A stretch of DNA of 64,000 nt. Origin: Rhabditoides inermis (lineage: Eukaryota; Nematoda; Chromadorea; Rhabditida; Rhabditidae). Below, piece after piece: positions 25,901-39,925 of this stretch. Location of the stretch: contig CAWZYM010000172.1 in NCBI GenBank assembly GCA_963966185.1, positions 1,097,001 through 1,161,000 on the forward strand. The letters are read 5' to 3'. Within the stretch, counting starts at the first letter, position 1; each line of letters opens with the position of its first letter. Below the pieces are notes generated by a model. The model worked only from the letters and a program-made list of their open reading frames with translations. It was not told the origin of the DNA and searched no databases. The position numbers were made by a program, and so were the translations under genes.

Positions 25901-28900
25901 CACAATCCGACTCGCAATCCGACTCGCAATCCAACTCGCAATCCGACTCGCAATCCAACTTCAATTGCACCCATCGTTTAAAAAAAACTTCTGCCTAGAT
26001 TCAAACTCGGGTCGTTTGAGTAGTAGACCAGCTCGCTAGCCATTCCGCCACACGTGCTTTCTTTTCGGATGATCATTTTAGAACATCCACCAGTTGATAG
26101 GTAAAATGACGAAAAAAAACTCGCAGTCCGACTCGCAATCCAACTCGCAATCCGACTCGCAATCCAACTCGCAATCCGACTCGCAACCCAACTCGCATTC
26201 AAACTCGCAATCCAACTCGCAATCCGACTCGCAATCCGACTCGCAGTCCGACTCGCAATCCGACTCGCAATCCGACTCGCAATCCGACTCGCAATCTGAC
26301 TCGCAATCCAACTCGCATTCAAACTCGCAATCCAACTCGCAATCCGACTCGCAGTCCGACTCGCAATCCGACTCGCAATTCGACTCGCAATCCAACTCAC
26401 AATCCGACTCGCAATCCGACTCGCGCAATCCGACTCGCGCAATCCGACTCGCAATCCGACTCGCAATCCGACTCGCAATCCGACTCGCAGTCCGACTCGC
26501 AATCCAACTCGCAATCCAACTCGCAATCCGACTCGCAATCCGACTCGCAATCCGACTCGCAATCCGACTCGCAATCCGACTCGCAATCCGACTCGCAATC
26601 CGACTCGCAATCCGACTCACAATCCGACTCGCAATCCGACTCGCAATCCGACTCGCAATCCGACTCGCAAACCGACTCGCAATCCGACTCGCAATCCGAC
26701 TCGCAATCCGACTCGCAGTCCGACTCGCAATCCGACTCGCAATCCGACTCGCAATCCAACTCGCAATCCGACTCGCAGTCCGACTCGCAATCCGACTCGC
26801 AGTCCGACTCGCAATCCGACTCGCAATCCGACTCGCGCAATCCGACTCGCGCAATCCGACTCGCAATCCGACTCGCAATCCGACTCGCAATCCGACTCGC
26901 AATCCGACTCGCAGTCCGACTCGCAATCCAACTCGCAATCCAACTCGCAATCCGACTCGCAATCCGACTCGCAATCCGACTCGCAATCCGACTCGCAATC
27001 CGACTCGCAATCCAACTCGCAATCTGACTCGCAATCCGACTCGCAATCCAACTCGCAATCCGACTCGCAATCCGACTTCAATTGCACCCATCGTCTCAAA
27101 AAAAAAAAAACTTCTTCCTAGATTCAAACTCGGGTCGTTTGAGTAGTAGACCAGCTCGCTAGCCATTCCGCCACACGTGCTTTCTTTTCGGATGATCATT
27201 TTAGAACATCCACCAGTTGATAGGTAAAATGACGAAAAAAAACTCGCAGTCCGACTCGCAATCCAACTCGCAATCCGACTCGCAATCCAACTCGCAATCC
27301 GACTCGCAATCCAACTCGCAATCCGACTCGCAACCCAACTCGCATTCAAACTCGCAATCCAACTCGCAATCCGACTCGCAATCCGACTCGCAGTCCGACT
27401 CGCAATCCGACTCGCAATCCGACTCGCAATCCGACTCGCAATCCGACTCGCAATCCAACTCGCATTCAAACTCGCAATCCAACTCGCAATCCGACTCGCA
27501 GTCCGACTCGCAATCCGACTCGCAATCCGACTCGCAATCCAACTCACAATCCGACTCGCAATCCGACTCGCGCAATCCGACTCGCGCAATCCGACTCGCA
27601 ATCCGACTCGCAATCCGACTCGCAATCCGACTCGCAGTCCGACTCGCAATCCAACTCGCAATCCAACTCGCAATCCGACTCGCAATCCGACTCGCAATCC
27701 GACTCGCGCAATCCGACTCGCAATCCGACTCGCAATCCGACTCGCAATCCAACTCGCAATCCGACTCGCGCAATCCGACTCGCGCAATCCGACTCGCAAT
27801 CCGACTCGCATACCGACTCGCAATCCAACTCGCAATCTGACTCGCAATCCGACTCGCAATCCAACTCGCAATCCGACTCGCAATCCGACTCGCAATCCGA
27901 CTCGCAATCCGACTCGCAATCCGACTCGCAATCCGACTCGCAATCCGACTCGCAATCCGACTCGCAATCCGACTCGCAATCCGACTCGCAATCCAACTCG
28001 CAACCCAACTCGCAATCCGACTCGCAATCCGACTCGCAAACCGACTCGCAATCGGACTCGCGATCCGACTCGCAATCCGACTCGCAGTCCGACTCGCAAT
28101 CCGACTCGCAATCCGACTCGCAATCCAACTCGCAATCCGACTCGCAATCCGACTCGCAATCCGACTTCAATTGCACCCATCGTCACAAAAATCAAAACTT
28201 TTGCCCTGAATCAAACTCGGGTCGTTTGAGTAGTAGACCAGCTCGCTAGCCATTCCGCCACACGTGCTTTCTTTTCGGATGATCATTTTAGAACATCCAC
28301 CAGTTGATCGGTAAAATGACGAAAAAACTCGCAGTCCGACTCGCAATCCAACTCGCAATCCGACTCGCAATCCGACTCGCAATCCGACTCGCAATCCAAC
28401 TCACAATCCGACTCGCAATCCGACTTCAATTGCACCCATCGTCACAAAAATCAAAACTTTTGCCCAGAATCAAACTCGGGTCGTTTGAGTAGTAGACCAG
28501 CTCGCTAGCCATTCCGCCACACGTGCTTTCTTTTCGGATGATCATTTTAAAACATCCACCAGTTGATCGGTAAAATGACGAAAAAACTCGCAGTCCGACT
28601 CGCAATCCAACTCGCAATCCGACTCGCAACCCAACTCGCAATCAAACTCACAATCCAACTCGCAATCCGACTCGCAATCCGACTCGCAATCCGACTCGCA
28701 ATCCGACTCGCAATCCGACTCACAATCCGACTCGCAATCCGACTCGCAATCCAACTCGCAATCCGACTCGCAATCCGACTCGCAATCCGACTCGCAATCC
28801 GACTCGCAGTCCGACTCGCAATCCAACTCGCAATCCAACTCGCAATCCGACTCGCAATCCGACTCGCAATCCGACTCGCAATCCGACTCGCAATCCGACT

Positions 28901-30186
28901 CGCAATCCGACTCGCAATCCAACTCGCAATCCGACTCGCAATCCAACTCGCAATCAAACTCACAATCCAACTCGCATTCAAACTCGCAATCCGACTCGCA
29001 ATCCGACTCGCAATCCTACTCGCAATCCGACTCACAATCCGACTCGCAATCCGACTCGCAATCCAACTCGCAATCCGACTCGCAATCCAACTTCAATTGC
29101 ACCCATCGTTTAAAAAAAACTTCTGCCTAGATTCAAACTCGGGTCGTTTGAGTAGTAGACCAGCTCGCTAGCCATTCCGCCACACGTGCTTTCTTTTCGG
29201 ATGATCATTTTAGAACATCCACCAGTTGATTGGTAAAATGACAAAAAAAACTCGCAGTCCGACTCGCAATCCAACTCGCAATCCAACTCGCAGTCCGACT
29301 CGCAGTCCGACTCGCATTCAAACTCGCAATCCGACTCGCAATCCAACTCGCAATCCGACTCGCAATCCGACTCGCAATCCAACTCGCAATCCGACTCGCA
29401 ATCCGACTCGCAATCCGACTCGCAATCCGACTCGCAAACCGACTCGCAATCCGACTCGCAATCCGACTCGCATACCGACTCGCAATCCGACTCGCATACC
29501 GACTCGCAATCCAACTCGCAATCTGACTCGCAATCCGACTCGCAATCCAACTCGCAATCCGACTCGCAATCCGACTCGCAATCCAACTCGCAATCTGACT
29601 CGCAATCCGACTCGCAATCCAACTCGCAATCCGACTCGCAATCCGACTTCAATTGCACCCATCGTCTCAAAAAAAACAAAACTTCTTCCTAGATTCAAAC
29701 TCGGGTCGTTTGAGTAGTAGACCAGCTCGCTAGCCATTCCGCCACACGTGCTTTCTTTTCGGATGATCATTTTAGAACATCCACCAGTTGATAGGTAAAA
29801 TGACGAAAAAAAACTCGCAGTCCGACTCGCAATCCAACTCGCAATCCGACTCGCAATCCAACTCGCAATCCGACTCGCAACCCAACTCGCATTCAAACTC
29901 GCAATCCAACTCGCAATCCGACTCGCAATCCGACTCGCAGTCCGACTCGCAATCCGACTCGCAATCCGACTCGCAATCCAACTCGCAATCTGACTCGCAA
30001 TCCGACTCGCAATCCGACTCACAATCCGACTCGCAATCCGACTCGCAATCCAACTCGCAATCTGACTCGCAATCCGACTCGCAATCCAACTCGCAATCCG
30101 ACTCGCAATCCGACTCGCAATCCGACTCGCAGTCCGACTCGCAATCCGACTCGCAATCCGACTCGCAATCCGACTCGCAATCCGAC

Positions 30187-33100
30187 TTCAATTGCACCCA
30201 TCGTCACAAAAATCAAAACTTTTGCCCAGAATCAAACTCGGGTCGTTTGAGTAGTAGACCAGCTCGCTAGCCATTCCGCCACACGTGCTTTCTTTTCGGA
30301 TGATCATTTTAAAACATCCACCAGTTGATCGGTAAAATGACGAAAAAACTCGCAGTCCGACTCGCAATCCAACTCGCAATCCGACTCGCAACCCAACTCG
30401 CAATCAAACTCACAATCCAACTCGCAATCCGACTCGCAATCCGACTCGCAATCCGACTCGCAATCCGACTCGCAATCCGACTCACAATCCGACTCGCAAT
30501 CCGACTCGCAATCCAACTCGCAATCCGACTCGCAATCCGACTCACAATCCGACTCGCAATCCGACTCGCAATCCAACTCGCAATCTGACTCGCAATCCGA
30601 CTCGCAATCCAACTCGCAATCCGACTCGCAATCCGACTCGCAATCCGACTCGCAGTCCGACTCGCAATCCGACTCGCAATCCGACTCGCAATCCGACTCG
30701 CAATCCGACTCACAATCCGACTCGCAATCCGACTCGCAATCCGACTCGCAATCCGACTCGCAAACCGACTCGCAATCCGACTCGCAATCCGACTCGCAAT
30801 CCGACTCGCAGTCCGACTCGCAATCCGACTCGCAATCCGATTCGCAATCCAACTCGCAATCCGACTCGCAATCCGACTTCAATTGCACCCATCGTCACAA
30901 AAATCAAAACTTTTGCCCAGAATCAAACTCGGGTCGTTTGAGTAGTAGACCAGCTCGCTAGCCATTCCGCCACACGTGCTTTCTTTTCGGATGATCATTT
31001 TAAAACATCCACCAGTTGATCGGTAAAATGACGAAAAAACTCGCAGTCCGACTCGCAATCCAACTCGCAATCCGACTCGCAACCCAACTCGCAATCAAAC
31101 TCACAATCCAACTCGCAATCCGACTCGCAATCCGACTCGCAATCCGACTCGCAATCCGACTCGCAATCCGACTCACAATCCGACTCGCAATCCGACTCGC
31201 AATCCAACTCGCAATCCGACTCGCAATCCGACTTCAATTGCACCCATCGTTTAAAAAAAACTTCTGCCTAGATTCAAACTCGGGTCGTTTGAGTAGTAGA
31301 CCAGCTCGCTAGCCATTCCGCCACACGTGCTTTCTTTTCGGATGATCATTTTAGAACATCCACCAGTTGATTGGTAAAATGACAAAAAAAAACTCGCAGT
31401 CCGACTCGCAATCCAACTCGCAATCCAACTCGCAGTCCGACTCGCAGTCCGACTCGCATTCAAACTCGCAATCCGACTCGCAATCCAACTCGCAATCCGA
31501 CTCGCAATCCGACTCGAAATCCGACTCTCAATCCGACTCGCAATCCGACTCGCATACCGACTCGCAATCCAACTCGCAATCCGACTTCAATTGCACCCAT
31601 CGTCACAAAAATCAAAACTTTTGCCCAGAATCAAACTCGGGTCGTTTGAGTAGTAGACCAGCTCGCTAGCCATTCCGCCACACGTGCTTTCTTTTCGGAT
31701 GATCATTTTAAAACATCCACCAGTTGATCGGTAAAATGACGAAAAAACTCGCAGTCCGACTCGCAATCCAACTCGCAATCCGACTCGCAACCCAACTCGC
31801 AATCAAACTCACAATCCAACTCGCAATCCGACTCGCAATCCGACTCGCAATCCGACTCGCAATCCGACTCGCAATCCGACTCGCAATCCGACTCGCAATC
31901 CGACTCGCAATCCGACTCGCAATCCGACTCGCATACCGACTCGCAATCCAACTCGCAATCTGACTCGCAATCCGACTCGCAATCCAACTCGCAATCCGAC
32001 TCGCAATCCGACTCGCAATCCGACTCGCAATCCGACTCGCAATCCGACTCGCAATCCGACTCGCAATCCGACTCGCAATCCGACTCGCAATCCGACTCGC
32101 AATCCGACTCGCAATCCAACTCGCAACCCAACTCGCAATCCGACTCGCAATCCGACTCGCAAACCGACTCGCAATCGGACTCGCGATCCGACTCGCAATC
32201 CGACTCGCAGTCCGACTCGCAATCCGACTCGCAATCCGACTCGCAATCCAACTCGCAATCCGACTCGCAATCCGACTCGCAATCCGACTTCAATTGCACC
32301 CATCGTCACAAAAATCAAAACTTTTGCCCTGAATCAAACTCGGGTCGTTTGAGTAGTAGACCAGCTCGCTATCCATTCCGCCACACGTGCTTTCTTTTCG
32401 AATGATCATTTTAGAACATCCACCAGTTGATCGGTAAAATGACGAAAAAAACTCGCAGTCCGACTCGCAATCCAACTCGCAATCCGACTCGCAATCCAAC
32501 TCGCATTCAAACTCACAATCCAACTCGCAAACCGACTCGCAATCCAACTCGCAATCCAACTCGCAATCCGACTCGCAGTCCGACTCGCAATCCGACTCGC
32601 AATCCGACTCGCAATCCAACTCGCAATCTGACTCGCAATCCGACTCGCAATCCGACTCACAATCCGACTCGCAATCCGACTCGCAATCCAACTCGCAATC
32701 TGACTCGCAATCCGACTCGCAATCCAACTCGCAATCCGACTCGCAATCCGACTCGCAATCCGACTCGCAGTCCGACTCGCAATCCGACTCGCAATCCGAC
32801 TCGCAATCCGACTCGCAATCCGACTTCAATTGCACCCATCGTCACAAAAATCAAAACTTTTGCCCAGAATCAAACTCGGGTCGTTTGAGTAGTAGACCAG
32901 CTCGCTAGCCATTCCGCCACACGTGCTTTCTTTTCGGATGATCATTTTAAAACATCCACCAGTTGATCGGTAAAATGACGAAAAAACTCGCAGTCCGACT
33001 CGCAATCCAACTCGCAATCCGACTCGCAACCCAACTCGCAATCAAACTCACAATCCAACTCGCAATCCGACTCGCAATCCGACTCGCAATCCGACTCGCA

Positions 33101-35208
33101 ATCCGACTCGCAATCCGACTCACAATCCGACTCGCAATCCGACTCGCAATCCAACTCGCAATCCGACTCGCAATCCGACTCACAATCCGACTCGCAATCC
33201 GACTCGCAATCCAACTCGCAATCTGACTCGCAATCCGACTCGCAATCCAACTCGCAATCCGACTCGCAATCCGACTCGCAATCCGACTCGCAGTCCGACT
33301 CGCAATCCGACTCGCAATCCGACTCGCAATCCGACTCGCAATCCGACTCACAATCCGACTCGCAATCCGACTCGCAATCCGACTCGCAATCCGACTCGCA
33401 AACCGACTCGCAATCCGACTCGCAATCCGACTCGCAATCCGACTCGCAGTCCGACTCGCAATCCGACTCGCAATCCGATTCGCAATCCAACTCGCAATCC
33501 GACTCGCAATCCGACTTCAATTGCACCCATCGTCACAAAAATCAAAACTTTTGCCCAGAATCAAACTCGGGTCGTTTGAGTAGTAGACCAGCTCGCTAGC
33601 CATTCCGCCACACGTGCTTTCTTTTCGGATGATCATTTTAAAACATCCACCAGTTGATCGGTAAAATGACGAAAAAACTCGCAGTCCGACTCGCAATCCA
33701 ACTCGCAATCCGACTCGCAACCCAACTCGCAATCAAACTCACAATCCAACTCGCAATCCGACTCGCAATCCGACTCGCAATCCGACTCGCAATCCGACTC
33801 GCAATCCGACTCACAATCCGACTCGCAATCCGACTCGCAATCCAACTCGCAATCCGACTCGCAATCCGACTTCAATTGCACCCATCGTTTAAAAAAAACT
33901 TCTGCCTAGATTCAAACTCGGGTCGTTTGAGTAGTAGACCAGCTCGCTAGCCATTCCGCCACACGTGCTTTCTTTTCGGATGATCATTTTAGAACATCCA
34001 CCAGTTGATTGGTAAAATGACAAAAAAAAACTCGCAGTCCGACTCGCAATCCAACTCGCAATCCAACTCGCAGTCCGACTCGCAGTCCGACTCGCATTCA
34101 AACTCGCAATCCGACTCGCAATCCAACTCGCAATCCGACTCGCAATCCGACTCGAAATCCGACTCTCAATCCGACTCGCAATCCGACTCGCATACCGACT
34201 CGCAATCCAACTCGCAATCCGACTTCAATTGCACCCATCGTCACAAAAATCAAAACTTTTGCCCAGAATCAAACTCGGGTCGTTTGAGTAGTAGACCAGC
34301 TCGCTAGCCATTCCGCCACACGTGCTTTCTTTTCGGATGATCATTTTAAAACATCCACCAGTTGATCGGTAAAATGACGAAAAAACTCGCAGTCCGACTC
34401 GCAATCCAACTCGCAATCCGACTCGCAACCCAACTCGCAATCAAACTCACAATCCAACTCGCAATCCGACTCGCAATCCGACTCGCAATCCGACTCGCAA
34501 TCCGACTCGCAATCCGACTCGCAATCCGACTCGCAATCCGACTCGCAATCCGACTCGCAATCCGACTCGCATACCGACTCGCAATCCAACTCGCAATCTG
34601 ACTCGCAATCCGACTCGCAATCCAACTCGCAATCCGACTCGCAATCCGACTCGCAATCCGACTCGCAATCCGACTCGCAATCCGACTCGCAATCCGACTC
34701 GCAATCCGACTCGCAATCCGACTCGCAATCCGACTCGCAATCCGACTCGCAATCCAACTCGCAACCCAACTCGCAATCCGACTCGCAATCCGACTCGCAA
34801 ACCGACTCGCAATCGGACTCGCGATCCGACTCGCAATCCGACTCGCAGTCCGACTCGCAATCCGACTCGCAATCCGACTCGCAATCCAACTCGCAATCCG
34901 ACTCGCAATCCGACTCGCAATCCGACTTCAATTGCACCCATCGTCACAAAAATCAAAACTTTTGCCCTGAATCAAACTCGGGTCGTTTGAGTAGTAGACC
35001 AGCTCGCTATCCATTCCGCCACACGTGCTTTCTTTTCGAATGATCATTTTAGAACATCCACCAGTTGATCGGTAAAATGACGAAAAAAACTCGCAGTCCG
35101 ACTCGCAATCCAACTCGCAATCCGACTCGCAATCCAACTCGCATTCAAACTCACAATCCAACTCGCAAACCGACTCGCAATCCAACTCGCAATCCAACTC
35201 GCAATCCG
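30187..35208 (+). repeat. Tandem duplication with 2,638-bp period
   Basis: Anchors 30325, 31016, 31367, 31724 and 32427 recur at 32963, 33654, 34005, 34362 and 35065, each exactly 2,638 bp later. Copy 1 is 30,187-32,824. Copy 2 begins at 32,825, and similarity ends near 35,208, where copy 2 has CTAGCAACCC against CTCGCAGTCC at 32,570. The constant offset through five linkers and all intervening tracts points to a recent unequal exchange, or to an assembly duplication. Confidence 0.85.
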
Positions 35209-38200
35209 ACTAGCAACCCAACTCGCAGTCAAACTCACAATCCAACTCGCAATCCGACTCGCAATCCGACTCGCAATCCGGCTCGCAATCCAACTCGCAA
35301 TCCAACTCGCAATCCGACTCGCAACCCAACTCGCATTCAAACTCGCAATCCAACTCGCAATCCGACTCGCAATCCGACTCGCTATCCGACTCGCAATCCG
35401 ACTCGCAATCCGACTCGCAATCCAACTCGCAATCCAACTCGCAATCCGACTCGCAATCCGACTCGCAATCCGACTCGCGCAATCCGACTCGCAATCCGAC
35501 TCGCGCAATCCGACTCGCAATCCGACTCGCAATCCGACTTCAATTGCACCGATCGTCACAAAAATCAGAACTTTTGCCCAGAATCAAACTCGGGTCGTTT
35601 GAGTAGTAGACCAGCTCGCTAGCCATTCCGCCACACGTGATTTCTTTTCGAATGATCATTTTAGAACATCCACCAGTTGATCGGTAAAATGACGAAAAAA
35701 CTCGCAGTCCGACTCGCAATCCAACTCGCAATCCGACTGGCAACCCAACTCGCATTCAAACTCACAATCCAACTCGCAATCCGACTCGCAATCCGACTCG
35801 CAATCCAACTCGCAATCCGACTCGCAACCCAACTCGCAGTCAAACTCACAATCCAACTCGCAATCCGACTCGCAATCCGACTCGCAATCCGGCTCGCAAT
35901 CCAACTCGCAATCCAACTCGCAATCCGACTCGCAACCCAACTCGCATTCAAACTCGCAATCCAACTCGCAATCCGACTCGCAATCCGACTCGCAATTCGA
36001 CTCGCAATCCGACTCGCTATCCGACTCGCAATCCAACTCGCATACCGACTCCCAATCCGACTTCAATCGCACCCATCGTCTCAAAAAAACAAAACTTCTG
36101 CCTAGATTCAAACTCGGGTCGTTTGAGTAGTAGACCAGCTCGCTAGCCATTCCGCCACACGTGCTTTCTTTTCGGATGATCATTTTAGAACATCCACCAG
36201 TTGATAGGTAAAATGACGAAAAAAAACTCGCAGTCCGACTCGCAATCCAACTCGCAATCCGACTCGCAATCCGACTCGCAATCCGACTCGCAATCCGACT
36301 CGCAATCCGACTCGCAATCCGACTCGCAATCCGACTCGCAATCCGACTCGCAATCCGACTCGCATACCGACTCGCAATCCAACTCGCAATCTGACTCGCA
36401 ATCCGACTCGCAATCCAACTCGCAATCCGACTCGCAATCCGACTCGCAATCCGACTCGCAATCCGACTCGCAATCCGACTCGCAATCCGACTCGCAATCC
36501 GACTCGCAATCCGACTCGCAATCCGACTCGCAATCCGACTCGCAATCCAACTCGCAACCCAACTCGCAATCCGACTCGCAATCCGACTCGCAAACCGACT
36601 CGCAATCGGACTCGCGATCCGACTCGCAATCCGACTCGCAGTCCGACTCGCAATCCGACTCGCAATCCGACTCGCAATCCAACTCGCAATCCGACTCGCA
36701 ATCCGACTCGCAATCCGACTTCAATTGCACCCATCGTCACAAAAATCAAAACTTTTGCCCAGAATCAAACTCGGGTCGTTTGAGTAGTAGACCAGCTCGC
36801 TATCCATTCCGCCACACGTGCTTTCTTTTCGAATGATCATTTTAGAACATCCACCAGTTGATCGGTAAAATGACGAAAAAACTCGCAGTCCGACTCGCAA
36901 TCCAACTCGCAATCCGACTCGCAATCCAACTCGCATTCAAACTCACAATCCAACTCGCAAACCGACTCGCAATCCAACTCGCAATCCAACTCGCAATCCG
37001 ACTAGCAACCCAACTCGCAGTCAAACTCACAATCCAACTCGCAATCCGACTCGCAATCCGACTCGCAATCCGGCTCGCAATCCAACTCGCAATCCAACTC
37101 GCAATCCGACTCGCAACCCAACTCGCATTCAAACTCGCAATCCAACTCGCAATCCGACTCGCAATCCGACTCGCTATCCGACTCGCAATCCGACTCGCAA
37201 TCCGACTCGCAATCCAACTCGCAATCCAACTCGCAATCCGACTCGCAATCCGACTCGCAATCCGACTCGCGCAATCCGACTCGCAATCCGACTCGCGCAA
37301 TCCGACTCGCAATCCGACTCGCAATCCGACTTCAATTGCACCGATCGTCACAAAAATCAAAACTTTTGCCCAGAATCAAACTCGGGTCGTTTGAGTAGTA
37401 GACCAGCTCGCTAGCCATTCCGCCACACGTGATTTCTTTTCGAATGATCATTTTAGAACATCCACCAGTTGATCGGTAAAATGACGAAAAAACTCGCAGT
37501 CCGACTCGCAATCCAACTCGCAATCCGACTGGCAACCCAACTCGCATTCAAACTCACAATCCAACTCGCAATCCGACTCGCAATCCGACTCGCAATCCAA
37601 CTCGCAATCCGACTCGCAACCCAACTCGCAGTCAAACTCACAATCCAACTCGCAATCCGACTCGCAATCCGACTCGCAATCCGGCTCGCAATCCAACTCG
37701 CAATCCAACTCGCAATCCGACTCGCAACCCAACTCGCATTCAAACTCGCAATCCAACTCGCAATCCGACTCGCAATCCGACTCGCAATTCGACTCGCAAT
37801 CCGACTCGCTATCCGACTCGCAATCCAACTCGCATACCGACTCCCAATCCGACTTCAATCGCACCCATCGTCTCAAAAAAACAAAACTTCTGCCTAGATT
37901 CAAACTCGGGTCGTTTGAGTAGTAGACCAGCTCGCTAGCCATTCCGCCACACGTGCTTTCTTTTCGGATGATCATTTTAGAACATCCACCAGTTGATAGG
38001 TAAAATGACGAAAAAAAACTCGCAGTCCGACTCGCAATCCAACTCGCAATCCGACTCGCAATCCAACTCGCAATCCGACTCGCAACCCAACTCGCATTCA
38101 AACTCGCAATCCAACTCGCAATCCGACTCGCAATCCGACTCGCAATCCAACTCGCAATCCGACTCGCAATCCGACTCGCAAACCGACTCGCTATCCGACT

Positions 38201-39923
38201 CGCAATCCGACTCGCGCAATCCGACTCGCGCAATCCGACTCGCAATCCGACTCGCAATCCGACTCGCAATCCGACTCGCAGTCCGACTCGCAATCCAACT
38301 CGCAATCCAACTCGCAATCCGACTCGCAATCCGACTCGCAATCCGACTCGCAATCCGACTCGCAATCCGACTCGCAATCCGACTCACAATCCGACTCGCA
38401 ATCCGACTCGCAATCCGACTCGCAATCCGACTCGCAAACCGACTCGCAATCCGACTCGCAATCCGACTCGCAATCCGACTCGCAGTCCGACTCGCAATCC
38501 GACTCGCAATCCGATTCGCAATCCAACTCGCAATCCGACTTCAATTGCACCCATCGTCACAAAAATCAAAACTTTTGCCCAGAATCAAACTCGGGTCGTT
38601 TGAGTAGTAGACCAGCTCGCTAGCCATTCCGCCACACGTGCTTTCTTTTCGGATGATCATTTTAAAACATCCACCAGTTGATCGGTAAAATGACGAAAAA
38701 ACTCGCAGTCCGACTCGCAATCCAACTCGCAATCCGACTCGCAACCCAACTCGCAATCAAACTCACAATCCAACTCGCAATCCGACTCGCAATCCGACTC
38801 GCAATCCGACTCGCAATCCGACTCGCAATCCGACTCGCAATCCGACTCGCAATCCGACTCGCAATCCGACTCGCATACCGACTCGCAATCCAACTCGCAA
38901 TCTGACTCGCAATCCGACTCGCAATCCAACTCGCAATCCGACTCGCAATCCGACTCGCAATCCGACTCGCAATCCGACTCGCAATCCGACTCGCAATCCG
39001 ACTCGCAATCCGACTCGCAATCCGACTCGCAATCCGACTCGCAATCCGACTCGCAATCCAACTCGCAACCCAACTCGCAACCCAACTCGCAATCCGACTC
39101 GCAATCCGACTCGCAATCGGACTCGCGATCCGACTCGCAATCCGACTCGCAGTCCGACTCGCAATCCGACTCGCAATCCGACTCGCAATCCAACTCGCAA
39201 TCCGACTCGCAATCCGACTCGCAATCCGACTTCAATTGCACCCATCGTCACAAAAATCAAAACTTTTGCCCAGAATCAAACTCGGGTCGTTTGAGTAGTA
39301 GACCAGCTCGCTATCCATTCCGCCACACGTGCTTTCTTTTCGAATGATCATTTTAGAACATCCACCAGTTGATCGGTAAAATGACGAAAAAAACTCGCAG
39401 TCCGACTCGCAATCCAACTCGCAATCCGACTCGCAATCCAACTCGCATTCAAACTCACAATCCAACTCGCAAACCGACTCGCAATCCGACTCGCAATCCA
39501 ACTCGCAATCCGACTAGCAACCCAACTCGCAGTCAAACTCACAATCCAACTCGCAATCCGACTCGCAATCCGACTCGCAATCCGGCTCGCAATCCAACTC
39601 GCAATCCAACTCGCAATCCGACTCGCAACCCAACTCGCATTCAAACTCGCAATCCAACTCGCAATCCGACTCGCAATCCGACTCGCTATCCGACTCGCAA
39701 TCCGACTCGCAATCCGACTCGCAATCCAACTCGCAATCCAACTCGCAATCCGACTCGCAATCCGACTCGCAATCCGACTCGCGCAATCCGACTCGCAATC
39801 CGACTCGCGCAATCCGACTCGCAATCCGACTCGCAATCCGACTTCAATTGCACCGATCGTCACAAAAATCAAAACTTTTGCCCAGAATCAAACTCGGGTC
39901 GTTTGAGTAGTAGACCAGCTCGC

Positions 39924-39925
39924 TA
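39924..39925. other. Target-site duplication TA, left
   Basis: Uninterrupted linkers read CTCGCTAGCCATTCC. Here CTCGCTA is followed by the element, and TA is repeated at 42,840-42,841 before GCCATTCC. Confidence 0.9.

Larger units (their letters stand above)
1..39925 (+). repeat. 12-bp minisatellite satellite array, left part
   Basis: Near-continuous tandem copies of CGACTCGCAATC, interrupted only by linkers of about 160 bp. The commonest variant changes CCGACTC to CCAACTC. Others are GCATTC, GCATAC, GCAAAC, GCAGTC, GCAACC, GCTATC, CTCACAA and a 14-bp form with CGCGCAATC. Nearly all length changes are multiples of 12. The strand is strongly C-rich (5 C to 2 G per unit) and carries two CpG per 12 bp. 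The first 280 bases belong to a tract whose linker lies outside the window. The six-frame open translations (LAIR, SDSQ and NPTR on +; RVGL, ESDC and ASRI on -) all come from the same repeat and are not treated as proteins. Confidence 0.97.
17068..39925 (+). repeat. Mixed-class higher-order array
   Basis: Anchors by linker class. TTGATAGG: 17207, 17746, 20053, 21916, 23027, 26094, 27217, 29788, 36201, 37993. TTGATTGG with GACAAA: 19131, 21365, 24087, 29226, 31367, 34005. TTGATCGG: 18467, 20690, 24469, 25172, 25431, 28304, 28563, 30325, 31016, 31724, 32427, 32963, 33654, 34362, 35065, 35677, 36858, 37469, 38678, 39369. The A-rich spacer differs with class: CTCAAAA usually precedes TTGATAGG, TTTAAAA usually precedes TTGATTGG, and CACAAAAATC usually precedes TTGATCGG. 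Neither TTGATAGG nor TTGATTGG occurs left of 17,207. Confidence 0.88.
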
